Part shown: positions 25,734 through 35,476 of the stretch, piece after piece
Numbering within the stretch: the first letter of the stretch is position 1
Layout: each line of letters starts with the position of its first letter
Source: JAUZOB01 sp963692465
GTDB taxonomy: Bacteria > Bacteroidota > Bacteroidia > Bacteroidales > Prolixibacteraceae
Direction: 5' to 3'
Assembly: GCA_963692465.1 (NCBI GenBank)
Contig: OY829943.1
Coordinates: forward strand, 3,038,001-3,102,000
Length of the DNA stretch: 64,000 bases
Program-made: the position numbers and the translations under genes
Notes under the pieces: generated by a model
What the model saw: only the letters and a program-made list of their open reading frames with translations
What the model was told of the DNA's origin: nothing
The model's database searches: none

Positions 25734-27239
25734 TTACAGTTTAAAACCAAGGGTTAACAGGATCTGACTGTTGTTAACTTTATATTTTGCTGCAGGAGAT
25801 GTGTAATTAGGAACACTTCCGTATAGCGAATCGTAATACTTTGAATCAGTCAATTTATAAGTAACATCTAATGAATAGCTGCTTTGTCTGAAACCGATTC
25901 CACAAGAGTAATTGGTATAAGAGAAATCTTTATTGGGCTGAGTTGTATTGTATGCTGTTGAATTGTAAGGATTACCAATAAACTCGATTCCTGCCCTTAA
26001 TGAAACATAGTCGAGTGGGCGATATTCTCCACCAATGTGAATATTTTGAGTTGATCTGTACAGATTGGAAATATCATTGTTCTCGTCGGAGAAGTTATAT
26101 CCATCTCCTCCATCTCTTAATTTCATGGTCGAATAATCCAAGTATTCATAATCAGCACTGATTAATCCGCTTTTCCCGAATAAGTAGCAACCACTAAGGA
26201 TTACCTTTAACGGAGTCTGAATTTTATAATCATATTCACCGATATTATCCGGAATGGCATTATAGTCTGTGGTCACACCGTTAGCATCGGTAATGTTTGA
26301 ATGCATGGAGCGATCATAGGTGTCGTGAAGGTCATAGAAGGTCGGAGAATGGAAAGCTACACCCAGACGTAGATTGTCGACAGGACGGAAGATTACACCC
26401 AACTTGATATTAATACCAGAACCGGTTGTCTTGTTATACCCTGCATAATCGAATGCATTTAGATATTGTACTTTGGTCTGATCGGTAACTTCGGAGTGCA
26501 TAAAACTTTCTTTATAATATACGCTCTGAACTCCTATTGTTGCCCCGAAGTAAACCCGGTGATTGATGTTTGCTCCCAAATTGAATACGTATTCGTCAAT
26601 TCCTCCTGAAGTATTGATTGTTTTGTTCAGGGTCTGATGGTAGCCGTCGTATTGTAAATCATTATGAAAAGTTGATTCTCCTTGATTCTGGTATATCAAT
26701 CCAGTACGATAAGCTAACCCTTCATTGTAAGCGTCAAAGTTGCTTGGTGTACCGATTTTGTTGGCGTAATAAGTAAAATTGTCCAGTAGTGAATTTGTTG
26801 CATCGTTGTTTCCTGTACCAACCGAATAATTGCCATTAAAATCGGCAAGTCGGTTATAGCCGATTCCAAAATTGAGGCCAACTAATCCGTTGTCATTATT
26901 GTTAATTGGTATTGAAGAAACCAACCCGAATTCACTCAAGTTAAGCATGTATTTTGTGTCGTTCTGTAAATTTCCTTCGTACGTTGCGTCGGCATTATGG
27001 TAGCCCAATGACGGGGTGAAAGATAATTCTGTAGAGCGATAAATTGCACTTCCAGCGGGGTTGATTGAAAGTGATGCAAAATCACCACCTAAAGCTCCGA
27101 CTGCATTTCCCAGTGCTGCCGACCTTGCAGTCCCGTTTACATTCATAAATGAAAGACGAAAGGCCTGTGTTGCATCTTGTGCATAGAGAGCGCCCGATGC
27201 AAATGCTATAAATATTAGACTAAATAATAAACGTTTCAT
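25734..27239 (-). CDS. FadL/OmpP1-type outer-membrane transport protein
   Basis: A 501-residue outer-membrane beta-barrel. The signal peptide ends in LYAQD. The mature N-terminus has the hatch-like segment typical of OmpP1/FadL/TodX proteins (GTARSAALGNAVGALGGDFASLS, abbreviated here to its GALGGDF and INPAG motifs). Many amphipathic strands follow, ending in TLGFKL. FadL proteins let hydrophobic molecules cross the outer membrane; this Bacteroidota group is poorly studied and the ligand is unknown. It sits 48 bases after the Gly/Tyr-rich lipoprotein gene and is likely cotranscribed with it. Confidence 0.85.
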   Translation of the reverse strand: MKRLLFSLIFIAFASGALYAQDATQAFRLSFMNVNGTARSAALGNAVGALGGDFASLSINPAGSAIYRSTELSFTPSLGYHNADATYEGNLQNDTKYMLNLSEFGLVSSIPINNNDNGLVGLNFGIGYNRLADFNGNYSVGTGNNDATNSLLDNFTYYANKIGTPSNFDAYNEGLAYRTGLIYQNQGESTFHNDLQYDGYHQTLNKTINTSGGIDEYVFNLGANINHRVYFGATIGVQSVYYKESFMHSEVTDQTKVQYLNAFDYAGYNKTTGSGINIKLGVIFRPVDNLRLGVAFHSPTFYDLHDTYDRSMHSNITDANGVTTDYNAIPDNIGEYDYKIQTPLKVILSGCYLFGKSGLISADYEYLDYSTMKLRDGGDGYNFSDENNDISNLYRSTQNIHIGGEYRPLDYVSLRAGIEFIGNPYNSTAYNTTQPNKDFSYTNYSCGIGFRQSSYSLDVTYKLTDSKYYDSLYGSVPNYTSPAAKYKVNNSQILLTLGFKL

Positions 27240-27287
27240 ATTCTATTTTATTAATAGGGTTAATAAAATTCAATGTTGCTCTCGGAT

Positions 27288-28619
27288 TTATCTGCGTCTA
27301 CCATAGCTCGAAGATCCACTACTACTGCTTCTTCCGGAAGAAGGAGCACTGTAAGAACTAGATCTTGACGGAGCAACTGATTCGGAAGCAACTCTTGGTG
27401 CTGATGTTCCGACATATCTGGACTGGCTGCTGGATCCCCGATAAAATCTCATTCCATTGGTTGGAGCAGAATAGCTTCTGGGTGCTGAACTACTGCCTCC
27501 CTGTATAATTCTTGGACGGCTGTATTGTGTGTAAGCATTCCGGTTATAGTTGGGTCGGTAATTCGATCGCGGGGTGTTGTAACTAGGAGTGTAACTCCTT
27601 GTTGCGGATGGATCAACCTGACGAATACGTCCCGGATTATAGCTTCTCATTTGTTGACGGGCATTGGATGTTCCGTCCTGTGAGTTCCGGTATGCATCAT
27701 AATTAGCTCTTCTTCTTTCAATCGCAACGCCTCCGTTATTGATGGTTTGCCCAGAAGGAGAAACTTGTGTGGTTGTATTTGCATTTCGGGTGCGAATGCC
27801 CTGAGGCGAAGTTGCAATCCCATTAATGCCGCTTCCTGTTGTTCTTTGTCTTGCGACAACTGAACCGTTTAGTCCGTTGGTGTTATTATTGGACATACCA
27901 TATATACTTCTGCGTCCAATGCCACTTCCGTATGCCATTGTATTTTCTGTCCGGCGTTTTCCGTAATTAGCGTAATAAGGCTGAGTATAATATCCGCCGC
28001 CCCATCCGCCGTAGTATCCGCCATAATAGCCGCCGTAGTAGCCGTAGCCGCCACCCCATCCGCCATAGTACGGATTGCCATACCATGCGTAATCATTGTA
28101 CCATGGATCATTCCATCCGAAGGACCATGAGAAACGGGGACCATAACCAAAAGCCCAATCGTTGTATGTGCCCCAATAAGGATTATAGTCAGAATAGACA
28201 CCGTTATAGAAACGATTAAATCTCCATGAGTAGTCTATTTCATCATTATTGTCAGGTGTATAGTAATTATTGATAACAGAGGTAATCTTGTTATCGTTGT
28301 AAAGCTGAGTGGTGTCGCTGTCTGACAAATGGGCATTCCCAATATTGTAATCACTTACATTGCTTTGAGAATTGTTATCGGTCAGAACGGTGTTCTCAAG
28401 AGTCTGAGAGCTATCTGCATTCTGTCTGACATCCCTCAGAACAAGTTGTCTTTTTGCAGGCAGTTGTCTAACCGGAGCTGCCTTCTCAATGGAAGGAGGA
28501 GGCGTATCTCCCGGAGTGTAATACGTGTCATCAACGTACCCATCCGATACATGTACAGCCGGGCCACAAGCACTGATAAAAAGAGCTGTAACGGCAAGAA
28601 GTTTGAATTGGTTTTTCAT
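27288..28619 (-). CDS. Gly/Tyr/Trp-rich putative lipoprotein
   Basis: Not a family I can name. The start at 28619 gives MKNQFKL..FISACG, a lipoprotein signal with cysteine at about residue 18; the frame opens 7 codons earlier but lacks an N-terminal basic region. After about 100 polar residues comes an aromatic Asn/Trp/Tyr region. Then comes a run of GGYYGG/GWGGGY-type repeats (about residues 175-210). The last 200 residues are rich in Arg, Ser, Asn and Tyr, with no hydrophobic core, and end SYGRRR. This looks intrinsically disordered and surface- or periplasm-exposed. It probably forms an operon with the FadL-type porin. Confidence 0.75.
   Translation of the reverse strand: MKNQFKLLAVTALFISACGPAVHVSDGYVDDTYYTPGDTPPPSIEKAAPVRQLPAKRQLVLRDVRQNADSSQTLENTVLTDNNSQSNVSDYNIGNAHLSDSDTTQLYNDNKITSVINNYYTPDNNDEIDYSWRFNRFYNGVYSDYNPYWGTYNDWAFGYGPRFSWSFGWNDPWYNDYAWYGNPYYGGWGGGYGYYGGYYGGYYGGWGGGYYTQPYYANYGKRRTENTMAYGSGIGRRSIYGMSNNNTNGLNGSVVARQRTTGSGINGIATSPQGIRTRNANTTTQVSPSGQTINNGGVAIERRRANYDAYRNSQDGTSNARQQMRSYNPGRIRQVDPSATRSYTPSYNTPRSNYRPNYNRNAYTQYSRPRIIQGGSSSAPRSYSAPTNGMRFYRGSSSQSRYVGTSAPRVASESVAPSRSSSYSAPSSGRSSSSGSSSYGRRR
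27970..28075 (-). repeat. Low-complexity coding repeat (Gly/Tyr codons)
   Basis: Repeated ccgccgtag/ccgccataatag-type triplet blocks encode runs such as GGYYGGYYGGW. The irregular units and the open frame show this is coding low complexity, not a CRISPR or satellite array. Confidence 0.75.
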
Positions 28620-28722
28620 GACTAAGTCCTCCCAAAACATTTATAATTCAATAATATTTTTGTTTCTTTGTAACCTTGATTTTCAAGATCAATTAAGCAA
28701 ATATCATACCAAATATAGATTT

Positions 28723-30198
28723 ATGGCTAAAGAATTGACGTTAAGAAGTGAGAATTATTCCCAGTGGTATAATGACCTTGTTACGAAAGCCGACCTTGCA
28801 GAAAATTCCGCGGTAAGGGGTTGTATGGTTATTAAACCATATGGGTATGCCATATGGGAAAAAATGCACGATGAACTGGATCGGATGTTTAAAGAAACAG
28901 GTCATCAAAATGCCTATTTCCCATTATTTATTCCAAAATCTTTTTTCAGTAAAGAAGCTGATCACGTTAAAGGTTTTGCCAAAGAGTGTGCTGTTGTAAC
29001 TCATTACCGATTAAAAAATAATCCGGATGGTACGGGTGTTATCGTCGATCCGGACGCAAAGCTGGAAGAAGAGCTGATTGTCAGGCCAACTTCCGAAACG
29101 ATTATCTGGAGTACTTATAAGAATTGGATCCACTCTTATCGTGATCTTCCTCTTTTGATTAATCAGTGGGCGAATGTTGTTCGTTGGGAGATGCGTACCC
29201 GGTTATTTTTAAGAACTGCTGAATTTTTGTGGCAGGAAGGTCATACCGCTCATGCAACCCAACAGGAGGCTGTTGAGGAGGCCATGAGAATGATTAATAT
29301 TTATGCCACTTTTGCTGAAAATTATATGGCTATGCCGGTTATCAAAGGATGTAAATCGGCTAATGAACGTTTTGCAGGAGCTCTTGATACTTACACTATT
29401 GAAGCTCTTATGCAAGATGGAAAAGCACTTCAATCGGGCACTTCTCATTTCCTTGGACAGAATTTTGCGAAGGCATTTGATGTTCAGTTTGCAACCAAAG
29501 AGGGTAATCTGGAATATGTCTGGGCTACCTCATGGGGTGTTTCAACCCGTTTAATGGGAGCACTGATTATGGCTCATTCCGATGATAACGGACTGGTCCT
29601 GCCTCCGCGTCTTGCCCCTTATCAGGTTGTGATCGTTCCAATTTATAAGAAGATAGAGCAACTGGCATTAATTTCAAATAAGGTGAATGAGATTATGGCT
29701 GTTCTTCGTAAACGGGGTATTTCTGTTAAATATGATGATAACGACAACAAGAAACCCGGATGGAAATTTGCCGAATATGAATTGAAAGGAGTTCCTGTTC
29801 GTTTGGCTATTGGTCCGAGAGATTTGGAAAACAACACCATTGAGGTGGCTCGTCGTGATACCCTTGAAAAATCGGTTCAGAGTATGGATAATATCGACGT
29901 ATATATCGAAGATCTTCTGGAAAAAATTCAACAAGGAATTTATCAGAAGGCTTTTGATTTTAGAAATAAAATGATCACCAAGGTCGATACTTATGATGAA
30001 TTTAAAGAAGTTTTGGCTAATAAAGGAGGTTTTATTCTTGCACATTGGGATGGAACAACTGAAACAGAATTGAAAATTAAAGAGGAAACCAAAGCTACTA
30101 TCCGTTGTATTCCATTTGATGCTCCTGAAGAAGAAGGAAAATGCATGGTAACTGGAAAACCGTCGAAGCGAAGAGTTCTTTTTGCTCTGGCTTATTAA
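28723..30198 (+). CDS. proS: Prolyl-tRNA synthetase, archaeal/eukaryotic-type
   Basis: Charges tRNA-Pro. The class II motifs are clear: RPTSETIIW, VVRWEMRTRLFLRTAEFLWQEG-type motif 2 (RWEMRTR), GTSHFLGQNFAKAF, and motif 3 around WATSWGVSTRLMGALI. There is no inserted editing domain between motifs 2 and 3, and the C-terminal extension ends in an aromatic residue (FALAY), as in the archaeal/eukaryotic type. The frame runs back to 28525, through the lipoprotein gene, but MAKELTLRSEN at 28723 is the natural start, giving 491 residues. A TATTTTTG box at 28655-28662 could be its -7 element, without a clear -33 partner. Confidence 0.96.
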   Translation: MAKELTLRSENYSQWYNDLVTKADLAENSAVRGCMVIKPYGYAIWEKMHDELDRMFKETGHQNAYFPLFIPKSFFSKEADHVKGFAKECAVVTHYRLKNNPDGTGVIVDPDAKLEEELIVRPTSETIIWSTYKNWIHSYRDLPLLINQWANVVRWEMRTRLFLRTAEFLWQEGHTAHATQQEAVEEAMRMINIYATFAENYMAMPVIKGCKSANERFAGALDTYTIEALMQDGKALQSGTSHFLGQNFAKAFDVQFATKEGNLEYVWATSWGVSTRLMGALIMAHSDDNGLVLPPRLAPYQVVIVPIYKKIEQLALISNKVNEIMAVLRKRGISVKYDDNDNKKPGWKFAEYELKGVPVRLAIGPRDLENNTIEVARRDTLEKSVQSMDNIDVYIEDLLEKIQQGIYQKAFDFRNKMITKVDTYDEFKEVLANKGGFILAHWDGTTETELKIKEETKATIRCIPFDAPEEEGKCMVTGKPSKRRVLFALAY

Positions 30199-30220
30199 AA
30201 GATAAAAAATTTAGTCTGGT

Positions 30221-30250
30221 AAAAGGCAGCCCATTAGGCTGCCTTTTTTC
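30221..30250 (+). terminator. Rho-independent terminator after proS
   Basis: AAAAGGCAGCC (30221-30231) pairs with GGCTGCCTTTT (30237-30247) around a 5-base loop, followed by more Ts. It separates proS from the next operon. Confidence 0.92.
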
Positions 30251-30287
30251 TTATCTTTAATGAGTTAATTAAAAAATATCGGCTACT

Positions 30288-30971
30288 ATGAATACGGTGG
30301 ATAAAAAGAAAAACCAGATTTTCCAGCTTCTGACAGAAAAGGAGGCGGTTAAACTTCAAGCATTTAATTCTTCTCATGAGGCGTTTTTACTTTTAAAAAA
30401 AGCCTTAAAAGAACTAGCCATCGAATATCGGGATAAACTTGAAAGTGAGGTTGATATGGCTCTCATTCCTGTTTATTCAGACTTAGGTCCTTTTGAGGCG
30501 GAGCTTCGCTTTGCCGGAGATGTTCTGATATTCAGTATGCATTCAAATGTTTTTGAGTTTGATCGGGATCATGTAATATGGAAAACCGAATATATTGCTG
30601 AAAATGTTAATAACTCTTATTCCGGAGTGATCAGTATTTATAACTTTTTATCCGATTCCTTTAAATATAACCGTTCTGATGATTTGGGTTATCTAATTGC
30701 ACGTATCTTTGTTAATCGTGAAGGTCGTTTCATGGTTGAAGGAAAAAGACAGGGAAGAAAAAAAAGTTTTTCAGCAGACCCGATTAGTGCGGTTCATTGG
30801 AACACAATCATAGAGAATGCTTTACTATATACCCTGCAATTTGATTTATTGGTTCCTCCGTATGATCAAATGAAAATTGTTTCGGTTGATCTGATGGAAC
30901 AAAAAATCAGTCATTCTAAAATCCTTACCGGGAAACGACTAGGCTTTAGATTTAACTCAGATGATGTTTAA
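30288..30971 (+). CDS. Hypothetical protein, operon partner of pepT and tilS
   Basis: I do not recognise this 227-residue protein. It is cytoplasmic (no signal or membrane segment) and appears mixed alpha/beta. Notable segments are DMALIPVYSDLGPFEAELRF-like strands (shortened), DHVIWKTEYIAEN, LGYLIARIFVNREGRF and VEGKRQGRK. The stop is 2 bases before the pepT start, so it is almost certainly cotranscribed with pepT and tilS. Codon use and length look normal for a conserved gene. Confidence 0.8.
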   Translation: MNTVDKKKNQIFQLLTEKEAVKLQAFNSSHEAFLLLKKALKELAIEYRDKLESEVDMALIPVYSDLGPFEAELRFAGDVLIFSMHSNVFEFDRDHVIWKTEYIAENVNNSYSGVISIYNFLSDSFKYNRSDDLGYLIARIFVNREGRFMVEGKRQGRKKSFSADPISAVHWNTIIENALLYTLQFDLLVPPYDQMKIVSVDLMEQKISHSKILTGKRLGFRFNSDDV

Positions 30972-30973
30972 TT

Positions 30974-32203
30974 ATGGAAAGACTTATTGACCGCTTTTTT
31001 TCTTACATCAAACAGGACACACAATCCGATTCAAAAACAGGCCTTGTTCCAAGCACTCCAGGCCAGATGAGTTTCGCAAAGAAACTCGTAGTCGAATTAA
31101 AAGCTTTCGGCTTACAAGATGTTGATGTCGACGATAATGGGTATATAATAGCTACTTTACCTTCGAACATCAGTCGTAAAGTTCCGGTTGTGGGATTTAT
31201 TTCACACATGGATACCAGTCCCGATTTTAGCGGACGACATGTTAATCCCAGAATTATAGAAAACTATGATGGAGCGGATATTCTTCTCAACAAGGATGAA
31301 AATATTGTTTTATCAATCGATTTGTTTCCCGAGTTAAAGGATCATGTGGGTGAGACTTTGATTACTACAGATGGAAAAACCCTTTTGGGAGCAGATGATA
31401 AAGCCGGTGTTACGGAAATTGTCTCTGCTATTGAATATCTTGTTAATCATCCTGAAATTCCTCATGGGGAGGTCCGTATTGGATTTACGCCTGACGAAGA
31501 AATAGGTCGTGGTGCCGATTTCTTTGATGTTCAGAAATTCAAAGCCGATTTTGCCTATACCATCGATGGCGGAGAAGTGGGGGAGTTAGAATTTGAAAAT
31601 TTTAATGCAGCGTCTGCAGTCGTTAAAATACATGGACGTAATGTTCATCCCGGCTATGCTCATGGCAAAATGCGCAATTCGATGCGTATTGCCGGTCAGT
31701 TTATTAATATGCTTCCACGTCATGAAACTCCGGAACATACCTCCGGTTATGAAGGCTTTTACCACTTGGTCTCAATGAATGGGTCCGTCGAACTTACCGA
31801 GTTGGAATACATTATCCGTGACTTTAAAAAGGATCGTTTCGAGGATCGAAAGGAAGAGGTTGATCATTTAGTCCGGAAAATCAATGCGGAATTCGGTGAT
31901 GGTACAGCTGACGTATGTATTACCGATCAATATTATAACATGCGCGAAAAGATCGAGCCTGCAATGTATGTAGTCGATCTTGCCCAGAAGGCTATGGAAG
32001 AGGCCGGAGTGACTCCTGTTATTGTTCCTATCCGAGGGGGAACTGATGGCGCAAGAATTTCTTATATGGGATTGCCTTGTCCGAATATCTTTGCAGGAGG
32101 ACTTAACTTTCATGGCAAATATGAGTTCATCCCGGTTGAATCCATGCAGAAGGCGGTTGATGTAATTCTGAAAATTATTCATTTAACTGGAAACCTTCAA
32201 TAG
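30974..32203 (+). CDS. pepT: Peptidase T (tripeptide aminopeptidase)
   Basis: A cytoplasmic dizinc M20B peptidase that removes the N-terminal residue from tripeptides. Metal-binding and catalytic motifs are intact: SHMDTSPDFSG, LGADDKAGV, TPDEEIGRG, IDGGEVGELE, and the late GLNFHGKYEF. The 409-residue length is that of PepT. It is the middle gene of a tight operon, 2 bases after a hypothetical gene and 7 bases before tilS. Confidence 0.96.
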   Translation: MERLIDRFFSYIKQDTQSDSKTGLVPSTPGQMSFAKKLVVELKAFGLQDVDVDDNGYIIATLPSNISRKVPVVGFISHMDTSPDFSGRHVNPRIIENYDGADILLNKDENIVLSIDLFPELKDHVGETLITTDGKTLLGADDKAGVTEIVSAIEYLVNHPEIPHGEVRIGFTPDEEIGRGADFFDVQKFKADFAYTIDGGEVGELEFENFNAASAVVKIHGRNVHPGYAHGKMRNSMRIAGQFINMLPRHETPEHTSGYEGFYHLVSMNGSVELTELEYIIRDFKKDRFEDRKEEVDHLVRKINAEFGDGTADVCITDQYYNMREKIEPAMYVVDLAQKAMEEAGVTPVIVPIRGGTDGARISYMGLPCPNIFAGGLNFHGKYEFIPVESMQKAVDVILKIIHLTGNLQ

Positions 32204-32210
32204 ATTATCT

Positions 32211-33533
32211 ATGGATGGTTTTGTCGATTTTATAACGCATCAATGTGGGGTTAACCCCAATGACTCTATCTTAGTCGGAGTTAGTGGAGGAATTGATTCG
32301 GTTTCCCTACTTGATTTGTTAGTCCGTTATGGTTTTAATCCGGTTATCGCCCATTGTAACTTTTCATTACGGGGACAAGAATCGGATGGTGATGAAGCTT
32401 TAGTCACAGAGCTTTCGCATCGATATAATGTTCCCTTCGAAAAAATTCGATTTAATACCACGGAATATGCAAAGAAGCACCAGATCTCTATTGAGATGGC
32501 TGCCCGTGATTTGCGTTATGATTGGTTCCGAAGGGTTGCTGATCGGCGAAACTGCAAATGGATCGCTGTTGCCCATCATCGGGACGATAATATTGAGACC
32601 TTTTTTCTGAATCTGATTCGAGGCACGGGAATAAATGGTCTCTCGGGAATGAAGTCTGTCTCCGGTTCGCTAATCCGACCTTTGCTTTTTGCTTCCCGTG
32701 AAGAGATTGTCTCTTATGCGAAGCAAAATTCCTTGCAATATCGGAATGACTCTTCAAATGACGATACCGTTTTTCTCAGGAATAAAATACGTCATGAAAT
32801 TCTTCCTTCTCTTGAAAAAATTAATCCATCATTACGTAGTCATTTAGTACAGACGATTCAGAATCTTGAAGACGTAAGTAAAATTTTTCAGGAAAAAGTC
32901 GAGACTTTTATTCATTCTGCTGTTAGAGAAGAGAATGATACCATTTCTTTTTCAACCGTTCAGCTGAAACAATTTACTGGTTGGCCTTCTCTGCTTTTTG
33001 AGTTCCTTCGCCGATATGGCTTTCCCTCTTCGGTTATTAAGGATGTTATTCTGACGCTTGATGGTCCCTCCGGAGCTCGTTTCTTTTCACCGACATACAC
33101 ACTGCTCCGTGACCGGCAACAGCTCATTCTATCCGCACGGAAGGCAACAGATGACAAGGAATATTCTGTTGCGGAAGAGCAGAAGGAATCATTCGTTCCG
33201 TTGCAATTACGAATTAAACAGTTCACGGCAGAAGGATATCTTATATCGCGAGATCGTCAGATTGCATGCTTTGATTATGAAACAATCAAGTTTCCACTGG
33301 TTCTCAGACGGTGGCGGGAAGGGGATTGTTTTTATCCTTTTGGAATGAAGGGAATGAAGAAGGTGAGTGACTATTTTGTTGATCAGAAATTTTCCCTTAA
33401 GGCGAAGAAAGATACATGGCTCCTTTGTTCGGATGAACATATTATCTGGATTGTCGGTCATCGTACCGACGATCGGCATCGGATCAGTCCCAAAACCAGA
33501 AAAATTTTGCAAATCGAATGGATCCGGTCCTAA
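32211..33533 (+). CDS. tilS: tRNA(Ile)-lysidine synthase
   Basis: Converts C34 of the CAU-anticodon tRNA-Ile to lysidine, switching its decoding to AUA. The PP-loop is VGVSGGIDSVSLL, followed by HCNFSLRG, the AHHRDDNIETFFLNLIRG region, and a C-terminal TilS domain with FPLVLRRWREGD. Length 440 is normal. Its stop TAA interlocks with the TAG stop of the convergent ABC-F gene (CTAA at 33530-33533), leaving no room for an intergenic terminator. Confidence 0.96.
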   Translation: MDGFVDFITHQCGVNPNDSILVGVSGGIDSVSLLDLLVRYGFNPVIAHCNFSLRGQESDGDEALVTELSHRYNVPFEKIRFNTTEYAKKHQISIEMAARDLRYDWFRRVADRRNCKWIAVAHHRDDNIETFFLNLIRGTGINGLSGMKSVSGSLIRPLLFASREEIVSYAKQNSLQYRNDSSNDDTVFLRNKIRHEILPSLEKINPSLRSHLVQTIQNLEDVSKIFQEKVETFIHSAVREENDTISFSTVQLKQFTGWPSLLFEFLRRYGFPSSVIKDVILTLDGPSGARFFSPTYTLLRDRQQLILSARKATDDKEYSVAEEQKESFVPLQLRIKQFTAEGYLISRDRQIACFDYETIKFPLVLRRWREGDCFYPFGMKGMKKVSDYFVDQKFSLKAKKDTWLLCSDEHIIWIVGHRTDDRHRISPKTRKILQIEWIRS

Positions 33534-35389
33534 CTACCAAGTTCATCCAGTTCCAGCCATCTCATTTCTTTTTCATCAAGGAGTTTTTTAATCTGACTGT
33601 AACGGGATGATTTTTCCATAATCTTTTCATTATCCAGTGATCCGGAACTTAAACTGACTTCGATTTCTGCCTTTTCTTTCTCAAGTGCCTCTATTTCCTG
33701 GTTAAGCTGTTCATATTCCCGTTTCTCTTTGTAGGACATCTTTTGAGGCTTCTCTTGCCTTATTCGCTCTGCCTTTTTCTCTTTGGGAACAGATGTAGAT
33801 GGTAATTGTAGCGTTGACTGATGTTCTCTATACTGAGTATAATTTCCGGGAAAATCATTAATAATTCCGTTTCCGTTGAAAACGAACAGATGATCAACAA
33901 TCTTGTCCATGAAGTATCGATCATGTGAAACGATAACGACGCACCCCTGAAATGTTTTAAGATAGTCTTCCAGAACATTAATCGTCATGATGTCCAAGTC
34001 GTTGGTCGGCTCATCCAAGATAAGAAAATTGGGATTCTGTATTAAAATGGTGCATAGATAAAGGCGTCGTTTTTCTCCTCCGCTTAATTTCTCTACATAG
34101 TTATACTGAACATCATGGTCAAACAGAAATTGGTAAAGAAACTGTGAAGCGGAAAGAGTTCTTCCGTTGCCAAGTTTAATGACCTCTGCGATTTTGGTGA
34201 TGACGTCAATAACCCGGTCTCCCGGATCGAATTCGATTCCTTCCTGATGATAAAATCCAAATTGAATGGTTTCCCCAATTTCAATGTTTCCCTGGTCCGC
34301 TTTGATAAGTCCGGTGATAAGATTAAGAAAAGTTGTTTTTCCTGTCCCATTGTCCCCAATGATCCCAATCTTTTCATAGCGGGCAAATTTATAAGAGAAG
34401 TCCGTGATTAATTGTAAGTTGTCGAAGCCTTTGTATAGGTGATGAATATTGATGATTTTCGATCCTAGCCGGGACGATTGTACCTGGATATTGATGTTTT
34501 CGTCCTGAAATTGTCTGGAAGCTTTTTCTTGCAATTCGCTTACATTCTCCACCCGGTATTTGGATTTTGTTGCCCGGGCCTGAGGCATTCTTCGCAACCA
34601 TTCCAGTTCTGTACGCAGTGAGTTTTTTGCTTTATCTATTTCTGAGTTTTGTATGGTTCGTCGTTCCTCTTTTTTCTCAACGAAATAGGAATAATTACCC
34701 TGATAGCGGTAGATGGTATCGTCATCCATCTCTAATATTTCATTGCATACCCGATCAAGAAAATAGCGATCATGAGTAATCATGAAAACCGTTGCATTTG
34801 ATCGTGTTAAGTAATTTTCGAGCCATTCAATCATTGCAAGGTCAAGGTGGTTCGTTGGTTCGTCCAAAATAAAAAGATCTGGTTCATTGATCAGTACGTT
34901 AGCGAGAGCTACTCTTTTTTTCTGTCCCCCAGAGAGTTCTTTTATCTTTTGATCAAAGTTAGTGAGTTTTAATTCCCCTAGAATCTGTTTGATGTGAACC
35001 TCAAAATCCCAGGCATTCAGACTGTCCATTTGGTGCATGGCATTTCCGAGTAGACTTTTATCTTCAGCAATTAATGCCTCCTCGTAATTACGGATTGCTG
35101 TGACTTGTGGATTTTTGGAAAGGTAAGCCTGTTGTAATACGGTTGCTTCCTGGTCTAAAACGGGATTCTGCGGAAGATATCCAATGCTGAGATCGTTGGT
35201 AAATATAACTTTTCCCTCATCTGGAGACTCTTTTCCGGAGATAATATCGAACAAGGTCGATTTCCCTGTTCCATTTCGGGCTATAAGAGCAACTTTTTGT
35301 CCCTGGAAAATGGTAAAAGAAATTTTATTGAAAAGAATTCTCGGACCCCAGCGTTTGGTAAGTTCTTCAACCTGTAAAAATGGAAGCAT
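33530..35389 (-). CDS. ABC-F family ATPase
   Basis: A soluble twin-ATPase of the ribosome-acting ABC-F family, without membrane segments. Two nucleotide-binding domains are visible: Walker A ARNGTGKST and GDNGTGKTT, signatures ELSGGQKKR and KLSGGEKRR, and Walker B segments LFILDEPTNHLDL and LILDEPTNDLDI. A linker with alternating Arg/Lys/Glu lies between them, and a coiled-coil tail (about residues 540-615) follows, as in the Uup subgroup. I start at MLPFLQVEEL (35389, 619 aa) in preference to the Met at 35404. Whether it helps with R-loops/ribosome assembly (Uup-like) or antibiotic protection is not decided. Confidence 0.9.
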   Translation of the reverse strand: MLPFLQVEELTKRWGPRILFNKISFTIFQGQKVALIARNGTGKSTLFDIISGKESPDEGKVIFTNDLSIGYLPQNPVLDQEATVLQQAYLSKNPQVTAIRNYEEALIAEDKSLLGNAMHQMDSLNAWDFEVHIKQILGELKLTNFDQKIKELSGGQKKRVALANVLINEPDLFILDEPTNHLDLAMIEWLENYLTRSNATVFMITHDRYFLDRVCNEILEMDDDTIYRYQGNYSYFVEKKEERRTIQNSEIDKAKNSLRTELEWLRRMPQARATKSKYRVENVSELQEKASRQFQDENINIQVQSSRLGSKIINIHHLYKGFDNLQLITDFSYKFARYEKIGIIGDNGTGKTTFLNLITGLIKADQGNIEIGETIQFGFYHQEGIEFDPGDRVIDVITKIAEVIKLGNGRTLSASQFLYQFLFDHDVQYNYVEKLSGGEKRRLYLCTILIQNPNFLILDEPTNDLDIMTINVLEDYLKTFQGCVVIVSHDRYFMDKIVDHLFVFNGNGIINDFPGNYTQYREHQSTLQLPSTSVPKEKKAERIRQEKPQKMSYKEKREYEQLNQEIEALEKEKAEIEVSLSSGSLDNEKIMEKSSRYSQIKKLLDEKEMRWLELDELGS

Positions 35390-35476
35390 GTTTTTTATTT
35401 GCAAAAGTAGATTTTATTGTGGACCGAGAAACTTATTTATTATTTAAAAGGTTATTATTTTATAATTTTGGATGCG

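Noticed and set aside
27970..28075. Repeated ccgccgtag-like blocks resembling a repeat array
   Set aside because: Units are irregular and fully in frame; they encode a Gly/Tyr-rich protein segment.
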